Positions 12,921 to 26,036 of a stretch of 64,000 nucleotides of DNA are shown here, one piece after another; positions within the stretch are counted from its first letter, which is position 1; each line of letters starts with the position of its first letter. A model generated the notes under the pieces. The model did no database searches. It saw nothing but the letters and a program-made list of their open reading frames with translations, and was not told the origin of the DNA. Made by a program: the position numbers and the translations under genes. The stretch is from Apostichopus japonicus (Eukaryota > Echinodermata > Holothuroidea > Aspidochirotida > Stichopodidae), in assembly GCF_037975245.1 (NCBI RefSeq), contig NC_092570.1:11511001-11575000 (forward strand). The letters run 5' to 3'.

Positions 12921-15900
12921 TTTATCGGTACCGAACGTTCGATTGATCGGTATCGAACATTCGATTGATCGGTACCGCACATTCGATTGATCGGTACCGA
13001 ACATTCGATTGATCGGTACCGCAAATTCGATTGATCGGTACCGAACATTCGATTGATCGGGACCGCACATTCGTTTGAATGGTATCGAACATTCGATTGG
13101 TCGGGAACGCACAGTCGATTGATCGGTATCGCACATTCGTTTGATCGGTACCGCATATTCGATTGATCGGTATCGCACATTCGTTTGATCGGTATCGAAC
13201 ATTCGATTGATCGGTAACGCACATTCGATTGATAGGTACCGAATCTTCGAATGATCGGTACCGAACATTCGATTGATCGGTACCGCACATTCGATTGAGC
13301 GGTACCGAATATTCGATTGATCGGTACCGCACATTCCATTGATCGGTACCGCACATTCGATTGATCGGTACCGCACATTAGTTCGATCGATACCGAACAT
13401 TCGATTGATCGGTACCGCACTTTCGTTCGATCGATACCGAACATTCGATTGATCGGGACCGCACATTCGATTGATCGGGACCGCACATTCGATTGATCGG
13501 GGCCGCATATTCCATTGATAGGTACCGCACATTCGATTGATCGGTATCGCACATTCGATTGATCGGTACCGTACATTCTATTGATCGGTATCGCACATTC
13601 GATTGATCGGTAGCGAACATTCGATTGATCGGTACCGCACATTCGATTGATCGGTATCGCACATTCGATTGATCGGTACCGTACATTCTATTGATCGGAA
13701 TCGCACATTCGATTGATCGGTAGCGAACATTCGATTGATCGGTACCGCACATTCGATTGATCGGTATCGCATATTCGATTGGTCGGTACCGCACATTCGA
13801 TTGATCGATACCGCACATTCGTTCGATCGGTACCGAACATTCTATTGATCGGTATCGCACATTCGATTGATCGGTACCGAACATTCGATTAATCGGTACC
13901 GCACATTCGATAGATCGGTACCGAACATTCGATTGATCGGTACCGAACATTCGATTGATCGGTATCGCACATTCGATTGATCGGTATCGCACATTCCATT
14001 TATCGGTACCGCACATTCTATTAATAGGTACCGCACATTCGATCGATCGGGACCGCACATTCGATTGATCGCGGCCGCACATTCGATTGATCGGTACCGC
14101 ACATTCGATTGATAGGTATCGCACATTCGATTGATCGGTATCGCACATTCGATTGCTTGGTACCGTACATTCTATTGATCGGTATCGAACATTCGATTGA
14201 TCGGTACCGCACATTCGATTGATCGGTATCGCACATTCCATTGATCGGTATTGCACATTCGATTGATCGGGACCGCACATTCGATTGATCGGTACCGCAC
14301 ATTCCATTGATCGGTACCACACATTCGATTGATCGGTACTGCACATTCGATTGATCGGTATCGAACATTCGATTGATCGGTACCGCAAATTCGATTGATC
14401 GGTACCGAAAATTCGATTGATCGGTACCGAACATTCCATGGATCGGTACCGAACATTCGATTGATCGGTACCGCACATTCGTTCGATCGATACCGAACAT
14501 TCGATTGATCGGTACCGAACATTCCATTGATCGATTCCGCACATTCGTACGATCGGTACCGAAAATTCGATTGATCGGTATCGCACATTCGATTGATCGG
14601 TACCGCACATTCTATTGATCTGTACCGAATATTCGATTGATCGGGACCGCACATTCGATTGATCGGGGCCGCACATTCCATTGATCGGTACCACACATTC
14701 GATTGATCGGTACTGCACATTCGATTGATCGGTATCGAACATTCGATTGATCGGTACCGCAAATTCGATTGATCGGTACCGAATATTCGATTGATCGGTA
14801 CCGAACATTCCATGGATCGGTACCGCACATTCGATTGATCGGTACCGCACATTCGTTCGATCGATACCGAACATTCGATTGATCGGTACCGAACATTCCA
14901 TTGATCGATTCCGCACATTCGTACGATCGGTACCGAAAATTCGATTGATCGGTATCGCACATTCGATTGATCGGTACCGCACATTCTATTGATCTGTACC
15001 GAATATTCGATTGATCGGTATCGCACATTCGATTGATCGAGACCGCATATTCGATTGATCGGGACCGCACATTCGATTGATCGGGGCCGCATATTCCATT
15101 GATAGGTACCGCACATTCGATTGATCGATACCGCACATTCGTTCGATCGGTACCGAACATTCTATTGATCGGTATCGCACATTCGATTGATCGGTACCGA
15201 ACATTCGATTAATCGGTACCGCACATTCGATAGATCGGTACCGAACATTCGATTGATCGGTACCGCACATTCGATTGATCGGTATCGCACATTCGATTGA
15301 TCGGTACCGAACATTCGATTGATCGATACCGCAAATTCGTTCGATCGGTACCGAACATTCTATTGATCGGTACCGAACATTCGATTGATCGGTATCGCAC
15401 ATTCGATTGATCGGTATCGCACATTCCATTTATCGGTACCGCACATTCTATTAATAGGTACCGCACATTCGATCGATCGGGACCGCACATTCGATTGATC
15501 GCGGCCGCACATTCGATTGATCGGTACCGCACATTCGATTGATAGGTATCGCACATTCGATTGATCGGTATCGCACATTCGATTGCTTGGTACCGTACAT
15601 TCTATTGATCGGTATCGAACATTCGATTGATCGGTACCGCACATTCGATTGATCGGTATCGCACATTCCATTGATCGGTATTGCACATTCCATTGATCGG
15701 GACCGCACATTCGATTGATCGGGGCCGCACATTCCATTGATCGGTACCACACATTCGATTGATCGGTACTGCACATTCGATTGATCGGTATCGGACATTC
15801 CATTGATCGGTACCGCACATTCGTTCGATCGGTACTGCACATTCGATTGATCGGTTCCGAACATTCGATTGATCGGTATCGCACAATCGATTGATCGGTA

Positions 15901-16667
15901 CCGAACATTTGATTGATCGGGATGGCACATTAGATTGATCGGGGCCGCACATTCGATTGATCGGTACCGCACATTCGATTGATCGGGGCCGCACATTCGA
16001 TTGATCGGGACCGCACATTCGATTGATCGGGGCCGCACATTGCATTGATCGGTACCGCACATTCGATCGATCGGTATCGCACATTCGTTTGATCGGTATC
16101 GGACATTCCATTGATCGGGAACGCACATTCGATTGATATGTACAGAATCTTCGAATGATCGGTACCGCACATTCGATTGATCGGTATTGCACATTCGAGT
16201 GATCGGTACCGCACTTTCTATTGATCGGTACCGAACATTCGATTGATCGGTACCGCACATTCGATAGATCGGTATTTCACATTCGATTGACCGGTACCGC
16301 ACATTCGTTCGTTCGATCGGTACTGTACATTCGATTGATCGCCACCGAACATTCGATTGATCGGTACCGCACATTCGATTGATCGGTACCGCAAATTCGA
16401 TTGATCGGTACCGAACATTCGATTGATCGGTACCGCACATTCGATTGATCGGGACCGCACATTCGTTTGAATGGTAGCGAACATTCGATTGGTCGGGAAC
16501 GCACAGTCGATTGATCGGTATCGCACATTCGTTTGATCGGTACTGCATATTCGATTGATCGGTATCGAACATTCGTTTGATCGGTATCGAACATTCGATT
16601 GAACGGTACTGCACATTCGATTTATCGGTACCGAACGTTCGATTGATCGGTATCGAACATTCGATTG
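12921..16667. repeat. HOR family B, 3,700-bp unit 2
   Basis: This is a near-perfect copy of 9,221-12,967 at offset 3,700. It carries the same internal 374-bp pair (14,269-15,016), the same gcggccgc monomers (14071, 15501) and the same 26-bp monomer (16302). Agreement ends at 16,667, where this copy reads gaagggtatcgc while unit 1 continues gatcggtaccgc. Beyond that point the sequence follows 7,198 onward instead, so the exit from unit 2 is back into family A. Confidence 0.9.
16302..16327. other. 26-bp monomer with a gttc micro-duplication
   Basis: Third and last example of the cgttcgttcg variant in the window. Confidence 0.9.
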
Positions 16668-17009
16668 AAGGGTATCGCACATTCGATTGATCGGGACCGA
16701 ACATTCGATTGATCGGTTCCGCAAATTGAATCGATCGGTACCGAACATTCGATTGATAGGTAGCGCACATTCGATTGATCGGTATCGCACATTCGATTGA
16801 TCGGTACCGTACATTCTATTGATCGGTATCGCACATTCGATTGATCGGTACCGCACATTCGATTGATCGGTATCGCACATTCCATTTATCGGTACCGAGC
16901 GTCCGATTTATCGGTATCGAACATTCGATTGAAGGGTACCGCACATTCGATTGATCGGTACCGAACATTCGATTGAAGGGTACCGCACATTCGATTGATC
17001 GGTAACGAA

Positions 17010-17031
17010 CATTCGATGGAACGGTACCGCA
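17010..17031. other. Deletion-junction monomer
   Basis: The monomer reads attcgatggaacggtacc, with gga-ac in place of ttga-tc, and I noticed no other copy. It sits exactly where 198 bp (nine monomers, about 7,562-7,759) are missing relative to the family A copy at 7,596. Confidence 0.75.
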
Positions 17032-18263
17032 CATTCCATTGATCGGTACCGCACATTAGATTGATCGGTATCGCACATTCGATTGATCGGTATCGAACAT
17101 TCGATTGCTCGGGAACGCACTTTCGATTGATCGGTATCGCATATTCGTTTGATCGGTACCGCAAATTCGATTGATCGGTATCGCTCATTCGTTTGATCGG
17201 TATCGAACATTCGATTAACCGGGACCGCACATTAGATTGATCGGTATCGCACATTCGATTGATCGGTACCGAACATTCCATTGATCGGTACCGCACATTA
17301 GATTGATCGGTATCGCACATTCGATTGATCGGTATCGAACATTCGATTGATCGGGATTGCACATTCGATTGATCGGTATCGCATATTCGTTTGATCGGTA
17401 CCGCAAATTCGATTGATCGGTATCGCACATTCGTTCGATCGGTATCGAACATTCGATTAACCGGGAACGCACATTCGATTGATAGGTAGCGAATCTTCGA
17501 ATGATCGGTACCGAACATTCGAATGATCGGAACTGCACATTCGATTGATCGGTAACGCACATTCCATTGATCGGTATTGCACATTCGTTTGATCGGTACC
17601 GCACATTCGTTCGATCGATACCGAACATTCGATTGATCGGTACCGCACAATCGATTGATCGGTATCGAACATTAGATTGATCGGGACTGCACATTCGATT
17701 GATCGGGGCCGCACATTCCATTGATCGGTACCGCACGTTCAATTGATCGGTATTGCACATTCGATCGATCGGTACCGCACATTCGATTGATCGGTACTGC
17801 ACATTCGATTGATCGGTATCGCACATTCGATTGATCGGTACCGAACGTTCGATTGATCGGTATCGAACATTCGATTGAAGGGTACGGCACATTCGATTGA
17901 TCGGTATCGCACATTCGTTTGATCGGGGCCGCACATTCGATTGATCGGGAACGCACATTCGATTGATCGGTATCGCACATTCGTTTGATCGGTACCGCAC
18001 ATTCGATTGATCGGTATCGCACATTCGTTTGATCGGTGTCGGACATTCGATTGATCGGGAACGCACATTCGATTGATAGGTACAGAATCTTCGAATGATC
18101 GGTACCGAACATTCGATTGATCGGTATCGCACATTCGATTGATCGGTACCGAACATTCGATTGATCGGTAGCGCACATTCGATAGATCGGTATTTCACAT
18201 TCGATTGATCGGTACCGAACATTCGATTGATCGGTACCGCACAATCGATTGATCGGTACCGAA

Positions 18264-18286
18264 CATTCGATTTGATCGGGACCGCA
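18264..18286. other. 23-bp length-variant monomer
   Basis: Same extra-T variant (cattcgatttgatcggg) as at 9037. It links the two A-to-B transitions. Confidence 0.85.
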
Positions 18287-18718
18287 CATTCGATTGATCG
18301 GGGCCGCACATTCCATTGATCGGTACCGCACTTTGAATTGATCGGTATTGCACATTCGATCGATCGGTACCGCACATTCGATTGATCGGTACTGCACAAT
18401 CGATTGATCGGTATTGCACATTCGATTGATCGGTACCGAACGTTCGATTGATCGGTATCGAACATTCGATTGAAGGGTACCGCACATTCGATTGATCGGT
18501 ACCGAACATTCGATTGATCGGTTCCGCAAATTGAATTGAAAGGTACCGAACATTCGATTGATAGGTACCGCACATTCGATTGATCGGTATCGCACATTCG
18601 ATTGATCGGTATCGTACATTCTATTGATCGGTATCGCACATTCGATTGATCGGTACCGCACATTCGATTGATCGGTATCGCACATTCCATTTATCGGTAC
18701 CGAACGTTCGATTGATCA

Positions 18719-19987
18719 GTATCGAACATTCGATTGATCGGTACCGCACATTCGATTGATCGGTACCGAACATTCGATTGATCGGTACCGCAAATTCGAT
18801 TGATCGGTACCGAACATTCGATTGATCGGGACCGCACATTCGTTTGAATGGTATCGAACATTCGATTGGTCGGGAACGCACAGTCGATTGATCGGTATCG
18901 CACATTCGTTTGATCGGTACCGCATATTCGATTGATCGGTATCGCACATTCGTTTGATCGGTATCGAACATTCGATTGATCGGTAACGCACATTCGATTG
19001 ATAGGTACCGAATCTTCGAATGATCGGTACCGAACATACGATTGATCGGTACCGCACATTCGATTGATCGGTACCGAATATTCGATTGATCGGTACCGCA
19101 CATTCCATTGATCGGTACCGCACATTCGATTGATCGGTACCGCACATTAGTTCGATCGATACCGAACATTCGATTGATCGGTACCGCACTTTCGTTCGAT
19201 CGATACCGAACATTCGATTGATCGGGACCGCACATTCGATTGATCGGTACCGAACATTCGATTGATCGGTACCGCACATTCGATCGATCGGTACTGCACA
19301 TTCGATTGATCGAGACCGAACATTCGATTGATCGGTACCGAACATTCCATTGATCGATACCGCACATTCGTACGATCGGTACCGAAAATTCGATTGATCG
19401 GTATCGCACATTCCATTTATCGGTACCGCACATTCTATTGATAGGTACCGCACATTCGATCGATCGGGACCGCACATTCGATTGATCGCGGCCGCACATT
19501 CGATTGATCGGTACCGCACATTAGTTCGATCGATACCGAACATTCGATTGATCGGTACCGCACTTTCGTTCGATCGATACCGAACATTCGATTGATCGGG
19601 ACCTCACATTCGAATGATCGGGGCCGCATATTCCATTGATAGGTACCGCACATTCGATTGATCGGTATCGCACATTCGATTGATCGGTACCGTACATTCT
19701 ATTGATCGGTATCGCACATTCGATTGATCGGTAGCGAACATTCGATTGATCGGTACCGCACATTCGATTGATCGGTATCGCACATTCGATTTATCGGTAC
19801 CGTACATTCTATTGATCGGTATCGCACATTCGATTGATCGGTACCGAACATTCGATTGATCGGTACCGCACATTCGATTGATCGGTATCGCATATTCGAT
19901 TGGTCGGTACCGCACATTCGTTCGATCGATACCGAACATTCGATTGATCGGTACCGCACTTTCGTTCGATCGATACCGAACATTCGA
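18719..19987. repeat. HOR family B, entry segment
   Basis: The segment follows unit 1 (9,250 to about 9,770) at offset 9,469 up to about 19,243. It shares with it the gatcagtatcgaac marker (9244, 18713), the cgtttgaatgg monomer and the cgaatcttcgaatg monomer. The marker then recurs at 21045, 24081, 27094 and 30636, setting the roughly 3.0-kb phase of the next region. No gene seen. Confidence 0.8.
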
Positions 19988-22900
19988 TTGATCGATTCCG
20001 CACATTCGTACGATCGGTACCGAAAATTCGATTGATCGGTATCGCACATTCGATTGATCGGTACCGCACATTCTATTGATCTGTACCGAATATTCGATTG
20101 ATCGGTATCGCACATTCGATTGATCGGTACCGCACATTCTATTGATCGGTACCGAACATTCGTTTGATCGGTACCGAACATTCGATTGATCGGTACCGCA
20201 CATTCCATTGTTCGGTACCGCACATTCGATTGATCGAGACCGCACATTCGATTGATCGGGACCGCACATTCGATTGATCGGGGCCGCATATTCCATTGAT
20301 AGGTACCGAACATTCGATTGATCGGTACCGAACATTCCATTGATCGATACCGCACATTCGTACGATCGGCACCGAAAATTCGATTGATCGGTATCGCACA
20401 TTCGATTGATCGGTACCGCACATTCGATTGATCGGTATCGAACGTTCGATTGAAGGGTACCGCACATTCGATTGATCGCTACCGAACAATCGATTGATCT
20501 TTACCGCACACTCGATTGATCGGTACCGAACATTCCATTGATCGGTACCGCACATTCGTTTGATCGGTAGCGAACATTCGATTGATCGGTACCGCACATT
20601 CGATTGATCGGTACCGAACATTCGATTGATCGGTACCGCACATTCGTTCGATCGGTACTGCACATTCGATTGATCGAGACCGAACATTCGATTGATCGGT
20701 ACCGAACATTCCATTGATCGATACCGCACATTCGTACGATCGGTACCGAAAATTCGATTGATCGGTATCGCACATTCCATTTATCGGTACCGCACATTCT
20801 ATTGATAGGTACCGCACATTCGATCGATCGGGACCGCACATTCGATTGATCGCGGCCGCACATTCGATTGATCGGTACCGCACATTCGATTGATAGGTAT
20901 CGCACATTCGATTGATCGGTATTGCACATTCGATTGATCGGTACCGTACATTCTATTGATCGGTATCGAACATTCGATTGATCGGTACCGCACAATCGAT
21001 TGATCGGTATCGCACATTCCATTTATCGGTACCGAACGTTCGATTGATCAGTATCGAACATTCGATTGATCGGTACCGCACATTCGATTGATCGGTACCG
21101 AACATTCGATTGATCGGTACCGCAAATTCGATTGATCGGTACCGAACATTCGATTGATCGGGACCGCACATTCGTTTGAATGGTATCGAACATTCGATTG
21201 GTCGGGAACGCACAGTCGATTGATCGGTATCGCACCTTCGTTTGATCGGTACCGCATATTCGATTGATCGGTATCGCACATTCGTTTGATCGGTATCGAA
21301 CATTCGATTGATCGGTAACGCACATTCGATTGATAGGTACCGAATCTTCGAATGATCGGTACCGAACATACGATTGATCGGTACCGCACATTCGATTGAT
21401 CGGTACCGAATATTCGATTGATCGGTACCGCACATTCCATTGATCGGTACCGCACATTCGATTGATCGGTACCGCACATTAGTTCGATCGATACCGAACA
21501 TTCGATTGATCGGTTCCGCACTTTCGTTCGATCGATACCGAACATTCGATTGATCGGGACCGCACATTCGATTGATCGGGACCGCACATTCGATTGATCG
21601 GGGCCGCATATTCCATTGATAGGTACCGCACATTCGATTGATCGGTATCGCACATTCGATTGATCGGTACCGTACATTCTATTGATCGGTATCGCACATT
21701 CGATTGATCGGTAGCGAACATTCGATTGATCGGTACCGCACATTCGATTGATCGGTATCGCACATTCGATTTATCGGTACCGTACATTCTATTGATCGGT
21801 ATCGCACATTCGATTGATCGGTACCGAACATTGGATTGATCGGTACCGCACATTCGATTGATCGGTATCGCATATTCGATTGGTCGGTACCGCACATTCG
21901 ATTGATCGATACCGCACATTCGTTCGATCGATACCGAACATTCGATTGATCGGTACCGAACATTCCATTGATCGATTCCGCACATTCGTACGATCGGTAC
22001 CGAAAATTCGATTGATCGGTATCGCACATTCGATTGATCGGTACCGCACATTCTATTGATCTGTACCGAATATTCGATTGATCGGTATCGCACATTCGAT
22101 TGATCGAGACCGCACATTCGATTGATCGGGACCGCACATTCGATTGATCGGGGCCGCATATTCCATTGATAGGTACCGCACATTCGATTGATCGGTACCG
22201 CACATTCGATTGATCGGTACCGCACATTCGTTCGATTGATACCGAACATTCGATTGATCGGTACCGCACTTTCGTTCGATCGATACCGAACATTCGATTG
22301 ATCGGGACCGCACATTCGATTGATCGGGACCGCACATTCGATTGATCGGGTACGCATATTCCATTGATAGGTATCGCACATTCGATTGATCGGTACCGAA
22401 CATTCGATTGATCGATACCGCAAATTCGTCCGATCGGTACCGAACATTCTATTGATCGGTACCGAACATTCGATTGATAGGTATCGCACATTCCATTTAT
22501 CGGTACCGCACATTCTATTAATAGGTACCGCACATTCGATCGATCTGGACCGCACATTCGATTGATCGCGGCCGCACATTCGATTGATCGGTACCGCACA
22601 TTCGATTGATAGGTATCGCACATTCGATTGATCGGTATCGCACATTCGATTGCTTGGTACCGTACATTCTATTGATCGGTATCGAACATTCGATTGATCG
22701 GTACCGCACATTCGATTGATCGGTATCGCACATTCCATTGATCGGTATTGCACATTCGATTGATCGGGACCGCACATTCGATTGATCGGTACCGCACATT
22801 CCATTGATCGGTACCACACATTCGATTGATCGGTACTGCACATTCGATTGATCGGTATCGAACATTCGATTGATCGGTACCGCAAATTCGATTGATCGGT

Positions 22901-25900
22901 ACCGAATATTCGATTGATCGGTACCGAACATTCCATGGATCGGTACCGCACATTCGATTGATCGGTACCGCACATTCGTTCGATCGATACCGAACATTCG
23001 ATTGATCGGTACCGAACATTCCATTGATCGATTCCGCACATTCGTACGATCGGTACCGAAAATTCGATTGATCGGTATCGCACATTCGATTGATCGGTAC
23101 CGCACATTCTATTGATCTGTACCGAATATTCGATTGATCGGTATCGCACATTCGATTGATCGGTACCGCACATTCTATTGATCGGTACCGAACATTCGTT
23201 TGATCGGTACCGAACATTCGATTGATCGGTACCGCACATTCCATTGTTCGGTACCGCACATTCGATTGATCGAGACCGCACATTCGATTGATCGGGACCG
23301 CACATTCGATTGATCGGGGCCGCATATTCCATTGATAGGTACCGAACATTCGATTGATCGGTACCGAACATTCCATTGATCGATACCGCACATTCGTACG
23401 ATCGGTACCGAAAATTCGATTGATCGGTATCGCACATTCGATTGATCGGTACCGCACATTCGATTGATCGGTATCGAACGTTCGATTGAAGGGTACCGCA
23501 CATTCGATTGATCGCTACCGAACATTCGATTGATCTTTACCGCACATTCGATTGATCGGTACCGAACATTCCATTGATCGGTACCGCACATTCGTTTGAT
23601 CGGTAGCGAACATTCGATTGATCGGTACCGCACATTCGATTGATCGGTACCGAACATTCGATTGATCGGTACCGCACATTCGTTCGATCGGTACTGCACA
23701 TTCGATTGATCGAGACCGAACATTCGATTGATCGGTACCGAACATTCCATTGATCGATACCGCACATTCGTACGATCGGTACCGAAAATTCGATTGATCG
23801 GTATCGCACATTCCATTTATCGGTACCGCACATTCTATTGATAGGTACCGCACATTCGATCGATCGGGACCGCACATTCGATTGATCGGTACCGCACATT
23901 CGATTGATCGGTACCGCACATTCGATTGATAGGTATCGCACATTCGATTGATCGGTATCGCACATTCGATTGATCGGTACCGTACATTCTATTGATCGGT
24001 ATCGAACATTCGATTGATCGGTACCGCACAATCGATTGATCGGTATCGCACATTCCATTTATCGGTACCGAACGTTCGATTGATCAGTATCGAACATTCG
24101 ATTGATCGGTACCGCACATTCGATTGATCGGTACCGAACATTCGATTGATCGGTACCGCAAATTCGATTGATCGGTACCGAACATTCGTTTGAATGGTAT
24201 CGAACATTCGATTGGTCGGGAACGCACAGTCGATTGATCGGTATCGCACCTTCGTTTGATCGGTACCGCATATTCGATTGATCGGTATCGCACATTCGTT
24301 TGATCGGTATCGAACATTCGATTGATCGGTAACGCACATTCGATTGATAGGTACCGAATCTTCGAATGATCGGTACCGAACATACGATTGATCGGTACCG
24401 CACATTCGATTGATCGGTACCGAATATTCGATTGATCGGTACCGCACATTCCATTGATCGGTACCGCACATTCGATTGATCGGTACCGCACATTAGTTCG
24501 ATCGATACCGAACATTCGATTGATCGGTACCGCACTTTCGTTCGATCGATACCGAACATTCGATTGATCGGGACCGCACATTCGATTGATCGGGACCGCA
24601 CATTCGATTGATCGGGGCCGCATATTCCATTGATAGGTACCGCACATTCGATTGATCGGTATCGCACATTCGATTGATCGGTACCGTACATTCTATTGAT
24701 CGGTATCGCATATTCGATTGATCGGTAGCGAACATTCGATTGATCGGTACCGCACATTCGATTGATCGGTATTGCACATTCGATTTATCGGTACCGTACA
24801 TTCTATTGATCGGTATCGCACATTCGATTGATCGGTAGCGAACATTCGATTGATCGGTACCGCACATTCGATTGATCGGTATCGCATATTCGATTGGTCG
24901 GTACCGCACATTCGATTGATCGATACCGCACATTCGTTCGATCGATACCGAACATTCGATTGATCGGTACCGAACATTCCATTGATCGATTCCGCACATT
25001 CGTACGATCGGTACCGAAAATTCGATTGATCGGTATCGCACATTCGATTGATCGGTACCGCACATTCTATTGATCTGTACCGAATATTCGATTGATCGGT
25101 ATCGCACATTCGATTGATCGAGACCGCACATTCGATTGATCGGGACGCACATTCGATTGATCGGGGCCGCATATTCCATTGATAGGTACCGCACATTCGA
25201 TTGATCGATACCGCACATTCGTTCGATCGGTACCGAACATTCTATTGATCGGTATCGCACATTCGATTGATCGGTACCGAACATTCGATTAATCGGTACC
25301 GCACATTCGATAGATCGGTACCGAACATTCCATTGATCGGTACCGCACATTCGATTGATCGGTATCGCACATTCGATTGATCGGTACCGAACATTCGATT
25401 GATCGATACCGCAAATTCGTTCGATCGGTACCGAACATTCTATTGATCGGTACCGAACATTCGATTGATCGGTATCGCACATTCGATTGATCGGTATCGC
25501 ACATTCCATTTATCGGTACCGCACATTCTATTAATAGGTACCGCACATTCGATCGATCGGGACCGCACATTCGATTGATCGCGGCCGCACATTCGATTGA
25601 TCGGTACCGCACATTCGATTGATAGGTATCGCACATTCGATTGATCGGTATCGCACATTCGATTGCTTGGTACCGTACATTCTTTTGATCGGTATCGAAC
25701 ATTCGATTGATCGGTACCGCACATTCGATTGATCGGTATCGCACATTCCATTGATCGGTATTGCACATTCCATTGATCAGGACCGCACATTCGATTGATG
25801 GGGGCCGCACATTCCATTGATCGGTACCACACATTCGATTGATCGGTACTGCACATTCGATTGATCGGTATCGAACATTCGATTGATCGGTACCGCAAAT

Positions 25901-26036
25901 TCGATTGATCGGTACCGAATATTCGATTGATCGGTACCGAACATTCCATGGATCGGTACCGCACATTCGATTGATCGGTACCGCACATTCGTTCGATCGA
26001 TACCGAACATTCGATTGATCGGTACCGAACATTCCA
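19988..26036. repeat. 6,049-bp dimeric HOR, copy 1
   Basis: Bases from about 19,988 recur at offset 6,049 (275 x 22 - 1), the missing base being in the 21-bp monomer at 25129. Within the copy, the gatcagtatcgaac marker lies at 21045 and 24081 (3,036 bp = 138 monomers), so the 6-kb unit contains two related units of about 3.0 kb. The 20-23 kb half resembles the 26-29 kb segment more than it resembles its neighbour, as expected for a dimeric HOR. One monomer present elsewhere is missing at about 24,181. No gene seen. Confidence 0.85.
25129..25149. other. 21-bp length-variant monomer
   Basis: Loss of one C (gatcgggacgcac) gives 21 bp. The same variant recurs at 31706 and 37491 (spacings 6,577 and 5,785), marking homologous positions in three HOR copies. 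Confidence 0.9.

Larger units (their letters stand above)
16668..18718. repeat. HOR family A return, rearranged copy of about 7,200-9,250
   Basis: At offset 9,470 this follows 7,198 to about 7,540. It then lacks nine monomers (198 bp) and continues at offset 9,271, matching 8,186-8,905 closely. It later regains a net 198 bp before entering family B at 18,719 (offset 9,469). Together with units 1 and 2 it gives a superperiod of about 9.47 kb (6,763-16,232 against 16,233 onward). No gene seen. Confidence 0.8.
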
